Source: Tyto alba (lineage: Eukaryota > Chordata > Aves > Strigiformes > Tytonidae). Taken from it: a DNA stretch of 64,000 nt. Both the position numbers and the translations under genes were made by a program. Shown here one piece after another: positions 36,601 through 49,540 of this stretch (position 1 is its first letter; every line of letters begins with the position of its first letter). The stretch lies in contig NW_024881313.1 in assembly GCF_018691265.1 (NCBI RefSeq), positions 7,283,501 through 7,347,500 of the forward strand, read 5' to 3'. The notes beneath the pieces are model-generated. The model saw nothing but the letters and a program-made list of their open reading frames with translations, was not told the origin of the DNA and did no database searches.

Positions 36601-38321
36601 GAGCCTTTCTTCACAGTGTAAAGAGGGAGGTGAAGATGCTTCTCTCTTTTATTACAATGTTGCTGTGATAAATGGCTATTTAGAAACACCTGGGTTTCAT
36701 GCACTCAATGTATTTGTCCCAATATGGTGCTGTTTTGAAAGACGCTTTGGTAAAGGTGGGCTGCTCTTCTACTGTCTTGCATATTGTCTTGGATGGAAGT
36801 GACCATCGTGAGGATCCTAAATAACAGAGTCCTCAGGCTTCCTCAGATGACTCCCTTAGACTCTCAATATTTCTCTGAAACTTATTTTCTTGGCAGGTAT
36901 TGATATTGATTAGGAAGAGTTAAGTGAAGCCTTCAGACTCCCTTTGGCAGGTTGCTCATAACTTCACTCAAATAGAAGGTTCAAACAATGAAATGAGAAT
37001 GAAGTTGTAGATAGAAGAGGCCTAAGAAAGTATTTGCAGGAAAAAAACAGACATGGGGAAAGAGTGGCCTCTGCATCTTTGCTAATTTACAACTTCATGA
37101 ATTAAGTTCCAGAGAGAGGGTTAGTTTGGACTGTATGCAGTGTGCAGCCTTTGATCTGGCCATACTAGCAAAGAAATTCACTCTACAAAACCTAAATAAG
37201 CCTTCACTGATTCCCAAAACCTAATCAAACTTTCTAGATATAGCTGTCTTCAAAAATTGCCTCAGAATTGGATCTAAATGCCCTTTTATCTCTAGAAGAG
37301 CGTATTGAGCTAGTTTTAATTTCCTCTGGATGCAATTTTTTAGGCCGTGTTTTTTAATACTTAGTTTATGTCTTGCCATTTTTAGCACTATTACATTTGA
37401 AACTGGATGGCTGAAAACTTGTTCTTGGCTGGCTTTATTTTAGCTTTTCTGTAGACGAAAAAGTTATTCTACAACATGTTGTAGATAGGTCCATACTGAG
37501 AAAGTCTGCTGAAGTTTTTTTTTCTAAAGTTTAATATAGGAGTAATTTTTGATTGCTATTTCACGTAATTTAAGCTTCATGTCTGGCAAGATGACAGATG
37601 AAAACCACAAGCTCTCCTATTAATTAGAGGGAGGTACCAGCAATCTCACTTTCCTGATTTGTACCTGCCCCTTTCTGGCAAGTGTTGTCCTATGATGGAG
37701 AAGAACGCATGCAAATATTAGCATAAGGTATCATGGAGACCTGCTACTTGATAAACATTGTTCATCAATATCATAATTATTTAATATAGGAACGGGAGAA
37801 ATAGGGCTAGAAGGGAGTTCCAGGGTAATTTTACTTGTCTCAACACCTGATGAAACAAACTGCCACTGCACAGCTGTTTCCATGATCTGTTTCAGGGCCA
37901 CCAGTTGTTCAGAGAGAGTTGACCAGAGGAGATTTTGTCTATAAATGCCAGGGGTGTTTCTTGTTGATGCTTTTGGAGGAGGAGCTTCTCAAAGGACAGC
38001 TGGGAAGTAAGTGACTATACAGGCTGGAAGGAAATTAAGCAAGTGGATCTGAAGAAAAAGGGAGGACAAGCGCATTGGAAGACTATGGTTAGTCTGGGAA
38101 TATCATTTGGGGGCAGGATCATGAGACAGGAGTGGTCGCAGAGTATTGAAACAGCAGTGATCAGGATGGAAATGCATGAGAATGGTGAATTAGCACATAC
38201 CAGGAATGGAGAAAGGGTCAAATGTGGCCCTTTTTTTCAGGCTAAATTTTCAAACTGACATAACCTCCACACTATTTGGGGTGAAAGAACTTCATCAAAA
38301 GTTTAGAACTTTAGAGACAGA
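30651..38321. other. Gene-desert segment, no gene recognised
   Basis: About 7.7 kb of AT-rich DNA without a supported gene. It holds a 37-bp duplication with 47-bp period (36069-36152). A weak CR1-terminus-like stretch at about 37790-37870 is not strong enough to call. Isolated consensus splice donors occur but have no coding support. Confidence 0.55.
36069..36152. repeat. 37-bp direct repeat, period 47 bp
   Basis: The 37-bp unit starting ttgctgtaacaaacataggt at 36069-36105 recurs exactly at 36116-36152, separated by 10 bp. It is a recent tandem duplication in unique DNA. Confidence 0.95.
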
Positions 38322-38625
38322 TATCATAGAATCATAGAATGGTTTGGGTTGGAAAGGACCTTAAAGATCCTCTAGTCCAACCCCCCTGCCCCGGGCAGGG
38401 CCCCCTTCCCCCAGCCCAGGGTGCTCCCAGCCCCGTCCAACCTGGCCTTGAACCCTTCCAGGGAGGGGGCAGCCACAGCTGCTCTGGGCACCCTCAGCCA
38501 GCACCTCAACATTTTCACAGCAAAGAATTCCCTCCTTACATGTAATCTAAATCTACCCTCTTTCTGTTTAAAGCCATTGTCCCTTGTCTTATCACTGCAT
38601 GCCCTTGTAAAAAGTTCCTCTCTAC
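38322..38625 (-). mobile_element. CR1 LINE 3'-end fragment
   Basis: A minus-strand CR1 3'UTR of about 300 bp. The plus strand begins with the reversed terminal microsatellite atcatagaatcatagaatgg, then tttgggttggaaaggacctt, the 'ctagtccaacccccctgccc' block and 'ccagggagggggcagccaca', ending near 'gttcctctctac'. It is the least diverged CR1 3' end in the window. The open frame through it is an artefact of the element. Confidence 0.95.
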
Positions 38626-39980
38626 CTACTCATAATGCCACCGACTCATTTAAATGTTGCTATTTTAAGCATAGAGGGGAAAGAATTATTTAATTCCCAC
38701 ATACGGTAATATTGGCAATGTTGTTGGAATGCTGATGATAAATAAAGGTAGTACTTATTCTCTCATCTACATTAGGAATCCATAGGGTTAAAAATCTAGG
38801 ATGAAAGTCTCTACAGTAACAGGTGGCAACTGTAAGTCAGCATGTGAGCCAACTAATGGGCAGTGGACATATGGAGAGGACAAAGTGCAGGAATGATGTT
38901 TTAATTGTCTTTGGTAGCCAGTACGGTGCGTTGGTACAGAACAAGCTTTCCTTGTTGCAACATTTGGTAAAAATTTTCACAAAACCATTTTCAGTGGAGG
39001 CTGAGGTCGGTATTTTATTCCCATGATAGGTTGAAACTCCTGCATCAGCCTGGTAGATGGCAGATAATAATTGTACATAAAGCAGAAGGATGAAGTTCAA
39101 GTTGCCATGTCAAAAATCTAGTATATATGTGGAAAAGTAATGGGCTGTTGACGAAAATGTCTTCTTTTGGCTTAGTACCCACCAAGGTTCCCCGCTGAGG
39201 AACTTTTAATCAGCGACAAGAGGATTACCTCAATTGCACCCTAGTAAGAGAACATGCAGGAGTAAATTACTGTACTGCATAGTTTCAGAGTTAAAAGATA
39301 TTTACAGGGAGAGTGCTGGAGAGGAATAATGCCAAAATACAAAGAAAAGCAAAACAATTTCAGAAGTTTTCTAGTAAAGACTAGTCTTCTTGCTTGTGTT
39401 GCACCTTGTTCAAAGGCAAAGTTACAGGTTTGGGTTTTTTTCTGTTAAACTTTTCACCTCTTACAGTCCCAGGAGAAAGTGGCCTTTTGAAGCAATTGAG
39501 ATGATTCTCCAAAGTGTGTTGATCTGCCTGTGTTTCACAGGCAGGAGAGCCAGTATTTGTGGATAACCAGACGCTCAAAATAGGAAGTCCTTCCTGTGGG
39601 TTTACAAAGCACAGATATAAACTGTGCTTACCCAAGTTTGCGTGTGTACATGCATGTACTGAAAGCTGTAAACCTGGACTGTACTGTACTTTGGCAGCAA
39701 GTGTTGTTTTTCTCATATGTAAAACTATGATACCAAAATAATTAAATTAATTAATTTTAAAAAGTGAGAGGTACTGTAGGCAGTGCTTACAACTTGCAAA
39801 TACTATTTGTTCAGAAAGAAATGGAAGTACAAAGAAGTGCCTAGAGAGAAAATTTATAACTGCTAAGAAGAAGAGTAGTTATATTCTAGACATAGGTCTT
39901 AGTATGTCAAAGAAGAGTCAGACTGATTTTGCAGGTATTTCAGAGTAAAAACCAACCGGAATTAATAGGAGATTTTACAT

Positions 39981-40035
39981 AAAACAAACAAACAAACAAA
40001 CAAACAAACAAACAAACAAACAAACAAACAAAAAA
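39981..40035 (+). repeat. (AAAC)n microsatellite
   Basis: About 13 near-perfect AAAC units ending in an A run. Simple repeat, probably length-variable. Confidence 0.95.
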
Positions 40036-42353
40036 CAGGAAAAAAAGGAGCTAGATATGTTACTTATTAGGATGCCACTTGTTCCAGAAGCAGACAAGGT
40101 TACACAAGAGCAGAGTAACTATAGAGATAAATAGAAGTATGCACCTGTTCACCATATATGAAATATTGCAATACCACCAAGTAAATGAGGTGTATATTTC
40201 CCTGTCATGTTTCACCAGTCCCAGAACAGATATTTCAGTGAGTCTTAACATGTCCCAGACTTTATCTATATCCATAAATCAAGAGAAAGTAAAAACAGAT
40301 TCATAGAATAATTTTCATTTTTGGAGGGCTTAGTCTTGTGTTTCTCTGTGAGCTAAATGGCTGCACTGAGTTCAATGCATTGTCATATTGACTTGTACAG
40401 TTGTGTTTACCCCTTCAAGTCAGCACCAACATCTTCTGCATCTTTTAATACATCTTATTTTCTGTTTTCTGGGACAGCTGACTCAAAAATACTGGTTTGG
40501 GGGGATGAGCCTATATATCCTACAAGTTTATGGCATCACTTGCTTGGGAATTATGTATGATAATATACACCTAAGTAAAGCTGAGTCAACAGCTCAGAAA
40601 AAATAAACTTTATTCGTGATATACATGCTAAATCAAGCATCTGTATGAATAAATAAAGTGAGAACCTTTGTGCTCTCTCTCTTCTATGTAGATTGTCTTT
40701 ACAAGGGGGAAAAATTATATCTGTGCCTTCTCATTGAACTCAGTAAATGCCCGCTGGGTCAGTTATCAAAGAAGAAGGGGACTTCTTTACAGTCATCTTA
40801 CTAAAGGAATTATAGACCTCTTCAAGAAGGTGACATGCTTTTGGGTACAATAACACCCACATCAATAATATTAAATAGCAGTTGCTATTAAAGAGGATCC
40901 TGTTACAAATGAATTTCTGGTCTGAAACTCAGATTCCATCTAATCTTTTAGTTGGTTTCATTCCTTTGAGACAGTCTTGAATAGAAGCATTAGATTTGCT
41001 CAAGCTGTATAGCATTTCTTTAATGCCAGCAACTACAAAGAAGTTTTTGCTCAAGACCTTAGAAAAGGATCTGGAATTTCAGGTATTCTTTTGGAACTTT
41101 TTCAAATCTGTTGTTTTCTAGTACTATAAAATGTTCTCTTTTTTCTCTTAAGAAATCAAAAAAATCTTTGCAGCTGTCCTGAGTCCAGTTTTACACCTTT
41201 TCTTTCAAATCACTAATAACCTGTAACTAAATACCTGTCTTGTCATAACCTTCGTTGACAAGAATGTTTTATGCATGGATGTGTGCACTCACACACAGAG
41301 AATCACAGAGGAGGAATGTTGGAGTGGATGTAAAATGACCATCTGGTCAGTCCTTCGTCCACATGCTGATTTATATATAAAATGTGTGTTTTCATGTGCA
41401 CTGTATTTATTTTCCATGTTCAAGAAGATGTATTTTTTTTTCAGATTTGCTGTGTTTCTGCTCACTTTTTTTGTAGCAGCCTTTTGAGATTGGTGGTTTC
41501 TTTGTGTGTAAATACTCAGCCGTTTGACACCTAATTAGTAAACTGATTTTATTCTCCTCCAAGTTCTTTTTCTTCAGGAATCTTATCTACTAGAATATAA
41601 ATTGTATGGCAGGTATGAGACAAAAACCCAACTAAGTATTCAAAAAACCTGTCAGTTAAGAGAATACATCAGCTCTTGAACATTTCTCCCTTTCCTTTTG
41701 TTTCTCTTGATAACTACAATCTCTTTTATGAGAATGCCTCAAGCAATTTCAGTTCTATGTGTTGGTGAGGAATAACACCTCTGATAAGAACTAGTGTGGT
41801 TTTGTTTTCTGATTAGATATTGAAAGGAATTCCATTGTACATTCTTGGCTCTGCATAGTTTATTCTTGTAAGTCATTGAAAAGCAGGAGACACTTCAGCT
41901 CTCCCAGCTGATCATTGCAATGGAACTGTGAGATGAAAAGTGATCTGAATTATACATTTCAATTTAAAACTGATTGTGCATTGCCAAACACATATACCAG
42001 CACACACTCACTGCCTGGTTTTAGGACTCTATCAAGACATTCCAATGTTGAGATTTTTAGTAAAACCACTATCAGGAAAACTGCTTGGGAAAAGAATCCC
42101 CCAAAATGGAATAGATTCCAAAGTTCATCTTCAGAGATAATTATACTCATTAATATTAAAAACAAAAGTTTTCATGCTGGGATCTACAGAGTGTTTCTAC
42201 CAATCCTCAGAGAGGAGGCTTGTCCAGTGTAGCTGCCAGGTAAAAACACATTATACTTCCTGTAAAACTCTGCTCATGTGTGTAGTTGCTATTGTTGCCA
42301 CAAGAAAGTTATGTGGCCATAAATGAGGCATGTAAACAACACAAGCAAAGGTA

Positions 42354-42405
42354 AACGACAGGTAAAGTGTCTCTATGCAAATGACAGGTAAAGTGTCTCT
42401 ATGCA
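42354..42405. repeat. 26-bp tandem duplication (2 copies)
   Basis: gacaggtaaagtgtctctat followed by gca occurs at 42357-42379 and again at 42383-42405. The preceding bases differ only by C/T. Confidence 0.93.
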
Positions 42406-42729
42406 GTTCTCAGTCAGAGGAAAGTACTCAAAGACCTTTCTCTGCTACCAAAAGATTTAAAAGTCCTATTTCAGGATACCACTTCAAAACTCCATAAAAG
42501 CTGGTCTGTCTAACAAAATCTCCTCAAGCAAACTATTTTCCCATTGCAGGCAAAGACTAACAGGCATGAAGTGTGGAGTGTGTCGTGAACTGAGAAAAAG
42601 TAAACATTCCCTGAGGGCAATTTCACCCGTAAATTACCAGCACATATATCTGCCTTCTCTCCACCTTAACAGGATGGGTACCCATACACTTCCTCCCACC
42701 CCCCCTGCCCCCCTTTCTGAAAATGCTTA

Positions 42730-42880
42730 TTTTCTTGAAATATGCCCCACTAAGCGCTGGGAGCGGAGGGACACCCCTCGGGGCGGGTCAGGGCCCTCTC
42801 CATGGTCCTGGAAGGAAAGCGCCAGCCACGCAACTGACCGGAGCATTCTGGGAAAGACCATTGATCTGACTTGTAAGTAA
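42730..42880. promoter_or_regulatory. Small isolated CpG-rich patch
   Basis: About 110-150 bp with clustered CpG (aagcgctgggagcgg, ctcggggcgggtc, agcgccagccacgc, gaccgg) surrounded by AT-rich, CpG-poor DNA. On the plus strand it is followed by a consensus 5' splice site, gtaagt, at 42873. It might be a small promoter with the first exon of a noncoding transcript, or an enhancer core; neither is shown. Confidence 0.35.
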
Positions 42881-43459
42881 ATGGTAGCAGAAAGTAAGAG
42901 GCTTTCATGCAAAGAGCCCTCCTCTCTATTTATGCTCTTCTAGTTAGTAAGCAGAGTTAGTAATTTAGGGGGGCATATGGCTCGATTCTTATCAGTTGTG
43001 CATTGGCTCTATTGTAAACAGGTTCTCTCCCCGCAAAAAAGGCTTTATGAGATCTGAATTGCACATAAGGAAAACTAGCCAAAGAATGCTGTAACAAATG
43101 AAAACAGACAAAGCAGTGGATCTGCTGTGCAAGCGTGTGAAATGGGAGTTCAAACTACATTTGTAGAATTTAGCAGAGAAAACAAGGTCACCCTCTCCCT
43201 CTCACTGAGGAAGTGAGCAGCGATTTGGGCAGTAATGTACTAATTTTCTCCCCTGCACACCATATTGGAGACTGTCACTGTATTTCTTCTTTGCCTGACA
43301 AAAAAAAAGATACCTAGAAGAACCAATACTTGTCATATCCCAAGGTAGGTGAGCACTTTCTCATATGACTGATTGCTGTGGATGGAAAATTGAGTTGTGA
43401 AGAAATCATTAGCTGCTGCAAATGAGCTGAAACCTGCTCTGAAAATGAGCTGAAATCTG

Positions 43460-43494
<35 letters not shown>
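43460..43494 (+). repeat. A35 homopolymer
   Basis: Thirty-five consecutive A residues. No recognisable retroposed sequence precedes it, so it is called as a simple repeat only. Confidence 0.95.
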
Positions 43495-43496
<2 letters not shown>

Positions 43497-45996
43497 TGGA
43501 CCCATTTAGGAAAATAGTTACCAAAATTATACCAGGAAAGAAAGTGAGTGAATGAAACGCTCTCTTTCTTACACAGATTGGTTGTGTGTCATGTCAGTTC
43601 TCCAAAGGCACTGTCTTTTTTCATTTTATGAATATAAATTCTGTGTCCAGAATACTGTGTCCAGTCTTCTCTGCTGATCTCTGTTGCCATCAACTTTGCT
43701 TAAGTTGATCTTTATTCTTATGGTAAGGAAACTTTAAAAAGAATGTTATAAGATCATGATGGAAGGTACAAGATAAGATTGAGATTTGGGAAGAATATTT
43801 ATATGATGATCCTGTAATGAGTTTACTACATTTTTGAGTATACAAGGTGAGTTCTTCTTCTTCTTCTGGGCTAGTGTTTGTGAGAACAATGATAGAAAGA
43901 CAAAATGAATTACCTGAAAGCCATTTCTAGATTAGGACATACAAATGCTATTCTAATGAACTTTGAACTTGGAATCTAATTTTCCCAAAGACATTCTCCT
44001 CCCTCCTCTCCCACCACTGTTTCTCTGAGATTTCTTCCTCAGTATTTGTGCAAATCTTGGAGGGGAAGGTTGAGAAAATAGAGCATGAATTATCCCTTTG
44101 TTTGCATGGTGGTTGATGTGGTCCCTGACCTTTGTCACTGGTTATCTGACATTACTTTCTCGAGCCCACTGACTGACAGTCTCTTCAGTACACTTAATTC
44201 TGAGGGTCCCAAATTCCCAAAGAACTGCATCAGATTCACCAAGCAGATGATTGAGATGCTTATTGTTAAGCATCATGAAAGAGTCATTTACAATTTCTGT
44301 CTATGTGAAGTGTTTTATAACTAGAGGAGAATGTGAGGCAATATTTTTAAAGCCTTAACTGTCATAAATTGTAAATGCTGACATACCCCATGTTGTATAA
44401 AGTTTTTGCATTTATTTAATGTCATTAATTGCTCAGGAAATAAAAATCAAGCAATTAGCATCTCTAAAAAGGATATGTACATATAAAAGTAAGACTTGCC
44501 AACACAGCTGGAAAGCTAGAAAGGAGGGTATGAAATAACTTAGCTCTATGCCATCTTTTTATAGCACATTCTGTACCACTGGCCAATCAAGGTATTTCAC
44601 AACACAAGTGGTAAATCACATCTACCGTAGTGTGTCACACATGACAGATTGAAGAGAAGTCCTGTTTTCATTCCAATTGCACTTTAAAATCATCATTAGC
44701 AGCTATGATCCATTACTGGGAAACTACTGTCAAATGATATAGTAAATCAATAATAAATAGAAGCATTCAGTACTCTGCATGCACATCACACTTGCACTTT
44801 TTATAAATGATCTTTTGTACACTGTAACTTGTAGATAAATACAGATGAGTCTCTTCATGGAGTTCATTGTCTGGTAGCTCCCTCTGTCCTGGTCTTTTAT
44901 CACAAAAATCTTTCAGCTTTTGGCCCTTGTTTTCATAGTCTCCTTTCAACATAATGTGCAGGTTGCCTAGCACAAATTATATTCCGTGTCCTGCATTAGG
45001 AAGATCAGAGCAAATTCCTTTTTGGCAGTACAGTACCTGGCAGTAGGACTGGAGAGCATTTGCCATAGACTCAGGGTAGTTCAGAATGCTTTCCAAATGC
45101 ACAGCTGAATGGGACCACTCCAGACCAAAAGTGAGGAAAACCTGGACGAAGGAGAATCATGGCTTGATCAGACAATGCTGATTCTGAATATTTTTACTAT
45201 GATTCCTTCAAATGGGACAAAACCCACAGAAACCAATTGTTTTTTCTGCATATAACATGCTGATTATTCTCTACACATGAAGCATATCCTTACACCAGAT
45301 AGCTGGCTTAGGTCTTGCATGGATGTATGCCAGATAGAGAAAAAATGGAATCAAACAAGTACTTCTGCGACACACAAGTGCTTCCTCCAAAGGCCAGCAG
45401 TGCACAGCGAGAGCGTGTAAGGATGTCACTCACCTGGTTATGGGCACTGTGCAGTTTTAGTGTAATGCAGCTCTATTGCACCAAAGTGAGAAGGCAACTT
45501 GTTCTTTTACATTCAAGAAGCATCTTCTCCACTTTGTGGGCTGTCAATGGGTGCTGTGTGCTTGAAAACAGTGTAGGAGGAATTTGCAGCAGCGGACTTT
45601 AGGTTGCATGTGAATAAATGAAGCCCTGTGGTTAAGAAATGTAAGAGGAGGCAGTCTACAGAGGAAAACCAAAACAAAATATATACTACCTGTGTGTTAA
45701 AATATAGCCACATAATGAGTTCCTCCGGTCTTCCAAGGCTTCATGACCATGAGCAAAGTTAGGTTCTAGATGAAGACCAGGAACTTCTTTTCAGTTCACA
45801 AGAGGTTCTGTGATGAATAGGTATGTTGAGTAAGATTCAGCCCAGTTGACCTGGATCAACTGGTGACCTCACCTAGCAGCATGGACAGCAGTTCAAATGC
45901 TAAGTTGTTGTCGCAACTTGTTCACATCATCCCCTAAATAAATAATTGAGAATAACTGAAAATGGCAAGGAGGGGAAATTATTTACCTTTGCTCTC

Positions 45997-46018
45997 TTTT
46001 TTTTTTTTTTTTTTTTTT
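45997..46018 (+). repeat. T22 homopolymer
   Basis: Twenty-two T residues in AT-rich DNA, with no recognised retroposed element on the complementary strand. Confidence 0.9.
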
Positions 46019-47849
46019 GTTTAAATTTTAGGAGCCACTATACATGCAAATCTGACGGTTCCTTGTTTTATCCCTTCTGGTATGTTAGGCAAGGTTTCCA
46101 TACCATCTGATGAAAAATTCTGTATAGGATTTCTTTCCAAAGCGACTGTTCTCTTCAATCCTAAGCACATCATAAAGTTAACATTCAGAAAATTTTAGAA
46201 ATAAAAATGAGGACTATATCTGCTGGTCAGGCTGGGACCCTGTATTTTCACTGTTCCAGGGAATTTACTTTTATCCTTCTAGACTGCAGAAGAGAAGCAT
46301 TGAGAAATACCTACAGTGGATCATTCTTATAACATTTTACATTCTGTTATGATCATTTATCTCTCCTTTAAAGGTCTGTACAGTTGAATTTATGACAGTA
46401 AGCCAGACTGGTGGGAGAAAGAATATGAAAAAGAGAACCTTGCACATTTTTTTTCCTTATTCTTTAGGACATTTACTAAAATATTACTTCCTATGAAATG
46501 TGAACTGAACATAACTTTTGATGATGTGCTCTGGGATGAAGAACTTTTTTGTTCTAGATTTTACTGATGTGGAACTCATTCATGAATTTACGGTTCCTAT
46601 GAATGGCAACTATTCATGTGTATGTATACATATGTAAAATTTCCTTTAAAATAAAATAAACATATCTTTAAAAAAACCCAGAACAGCATAACTGAGTTCT
46701 TCTGCCAAGATAAGCATGCCCTTCAGTGCAAAGGTGTGACAGTGGTGACACTACAGGTCAGAGTATGTAAAGTAATGCTCATTATTCTGTAATTTTTCCC
46801 CAAAGACTATGACCTTCAGTGAAAATAAATAACATTTTGAAAGCAAAGGTAATGCAATTATTCATAGACTGTTTTGGATTAGTTGGCAGAAAAGCAAATA
46901 TTTCAGTTTCAGCTTGAAAATCAAGCCATTATTTAACTTTCAATGTGCAGTTCCCATAGTAAATTCATTTTTAATGGGATGGTGTACCTGGTTTGTGCTT
47001 GGTAATTCAGCTATAAGAAATCTGAGCTGTGCCCATAAATCAATCTGAATGGTATGCCATAAGACTGCAATAAATTTATGAGCTGCCTTAAAAAAAAAAA
47101 ACAGAGCATGTACTAAGTATTTTATGTGTTGTACAGATCATAAGTCAAATCTTTGACTCTGGAAATATATCTCTGAAAGGTTTTAAAATGGTAAAATCTC
47201 ATTTGGGGTCACCTCGAATCTTTTGTATTTAGTATATCCCCAGTCTGAAAATGATCTGTGGGATCCCTTTAAGATTTACTGGAAGATCTGGCTGTGAGTC
47301 ACTTCCAGGAAGTCTTGCTGAGGTGCCTTAAAGATAATGTATATTTGTGCTACTGGAAAGTCTTTACTAATGGGAATGTGTAGCTGTGTATGTGACAACT
47401 CTGTTTGTCTCTGCAGGTCATTCATTTCATGGATGATAGTAGGGTCCAGAGTTGCATGACAGCAGCCCCTCACAGAGGCTTTTTCTTCTATATCTTACTG
47501 ATTAATATGTGATGCACACAGTAGTCAAAATGATGAGAAAGGTGTAGAAGGCTAGATAGGTGGAATAACCTTTTGCTAGTATTTATAACAAGCAATAACA
47601 TAAAAGTATAGAAAATAAGAACTTACGCAGTTGCTTAAATTCAAAATTATTATGACTTTTTAGTACTCTCTATAGACATATTCTAAATTAAACTTGAAGG
47701 ATTTACAATCTCTACAGGAGACGAGGAGGTTAGGATATTCCAGGTAGCGGTGATGAGACTGCTCACAGCAGCTCAATTCCAGCAGGAGCAATGCCGAGTT
47801 GAAACTTGTACGCTTGCCCAGACCTAGCACAACTGCTGCCCGGTGCCTC

Positions 47850-48310
47850 CGCACTCTGGTGGCACCTTTATTAACTGAGGGTTAGCAGAGGCTCCCAGGC
47901 GTGTGCTTCGATGAATGCCAGGCTCCCGCACTGAGGCATTTGGGCTGGCTCTGCCGTTGGCTGGCCAGAGGCTGGGGGTGCCGGCGGCTCAGCCCCTCGG
48001 TCCTGCAGAGCTGCCAGCCCCCGCGCGCCGTGCGGGAGGGGTGCAGGGGAGCACTGCCCGGCCACGGCGCCCCGAGCTTGGAAACCTCGTGTCCGAAGCC
48101 TGGCCGGAGCCCTTATCAATTGCCATTGAGTAGCTGACAGCAAACGTGCCAAAGGTTCCAAATTGTCCGAAGCGTGGGATCGGCGATGGCACTGGGTGAG
48201 CACGTGGAGCCCCAACTTTGCTGAGACACCGAGCCGGCTTCGGACAGCCCCAGCCTCTCCCATGGAAACAGGGGGGCATATTAGACTGGGACGATTTAAT
48301 AACACGCTCA
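47850..48310. promoter_or_regulatory. Isolated CpG-island-like patch
   Basis: About 400 bp containing roughly 30 CpG dinucleotides by eye, including the dense run cccgcgcgccgtgcgggag near 48018-48036 and the cluster at 48165-48250. It sits about 36 kb upstream of SP4 amid AT-rich DNA. Open frames through it on both strands (up to 160 codons) have no recognisable domain and look like by-products of the composition. It may be an orphan CpG island, a promoter of an unannotated noncoding RNA or a developmental enhancer. Confidence 0.5.
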
Positions 48311-49540
48311 TGCAAAGCTGAAAATCTGTCAGAGCAAGGAGTAATAATGTCATTATCCTCTTCCTACCTACAGAAACAAAAAACCAAGATGGAATTTACT
48401 AATTCTAAAATCCTGAAGGACATGCTGAAAAAGGGACTTCTCAATTACATGATGCTTGATTTGATAAATCAGAGAACAATATGCTGTGTTGTACCGAACT
48501 CTTCCTTCTCTCCTCTTGTATATGCATGCCTTGAGTTAATTATCACAGGTTCTGTTTGGGGTAATTTTATAGTGAAACCTAATTTTCATGCAGGTACAGT
48601 TGATCCAAACCATAGTAAAAAAACAAACAAAAAAAAGTCATCCCTTATTCAGTAAAAAGTTAAAATATAAAAATTAGGAATGTGAATTAACATGTTAGAT
48701 ATATGATAATTTAAAGAAATATTCATTTACATACAGTATCTGATACTATTGTATAACAAAGAAACAAGTAAGGTAAACAAATTGAAATTTTTTTTACTTT
48801 TCATGTTCTTGACAGTATCATGAGCAACACTAGCGGTGTAAGTGAATTTTATATGAATCAGTTTATTCAGGATGATGTATGCAGGCTAGACTTAAAGGAG
48901 AAAATTATGAACTGAAATCTTGGATGCAAGACAGTTAAGAATCCAATCCCATTATTTATGTTTCCAATGAGTGATTCATGGGTTAATGTTTCAGTTTTTC
49001 AGTATGCAAAGAGATGTCTCTTTTTTTCAGCATCTGTATGGCAGACTTTACTCACTATCAAGATTACTCAGGATTGGTCTGCATGTTATGCTTCCTGCAT
49101 GTTACTAACCTCCAGATATTCTGAATCTATTTCCCTCCAGAAAACAAGAATTTAGAAGAGATTATAATACATCATACTTAAATTTTCGTGCAAGTTACTG
49201 AACATCTGCTTTAAATCATGTAGAAATGTTGACAGATATTTCAGTGAAATGAAATTTCCTTATTAAGAACTGCAGTTCATTTAGTTATTTAGCACACTGA
49301 CTAAAATGCAAAAATGCAAAAATCTGGAAATGCACAATTGGTTCTGCTGTATACCTGTATTTTGCATCATCAATTTCTCCAAATTAAATGTTTTTTATTT
49401 TTTATATATTATATTTTTTATGTTTTATAAATTTAAAGAATTAACAGATATTATGAAAAAGCTCATCTTAGAAATGAGTGATCTAAAGATAGAGAGGAAT
49501 TCATTGTGTGGCATACATTTTAGGTGCTGTGAGACAACAA
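48311..49540. other. Intergenic, nothing recognised
   Basis: AT-rich DNA between the CpG-rich patch and the satellite. One plus-strand open stretch spans 48218-48655 (145 codons) but has no familiar features. Confidence 0.55.

Larger units (their letters stand above)
38626..42729. other. Gene-desert segment, no gene recognised
   Basis: AT-rich DNA containing an AAAC microsatellite (39981-40035) and a 26-bp-period duplication (42354-42405). A short stretch at about 41297-41360 faintly recalls an old CR1 terminus. No exon or RNA gene is supported. Confidence 0.55.
42881..47849. other. Gene-desert segment, no gene recognised
   Basis: AT-rich DNA with an A run at 43460-43494 preceded by a 23-bp-period near-duplication (aaatgagctgaaa at about 43420 and 43443), and a T run at 45997-46018. 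No supported coding exon. Confidence 0.55.

Noticed and set aside
37790..37870. Possible old CR1 3' terminus
   Set aside because: The stretch gggctagaagggagttccag resembles the conserved CR1 end, but the flanks do not follow the family.
41297..41360. Possible old CR1 3' terminus
   Set aside because: The stretch agagaatcacagaggagg followed by a loose 'catctggtcagtcc' block is only a partial match.
47871..48353. 160-codon minus-strand open frame
   Set aside because: It spans the isolated CpG-rich patch, with overlapping frames on the other strand. There is no domain, and the lack of stops follows from high G+C.
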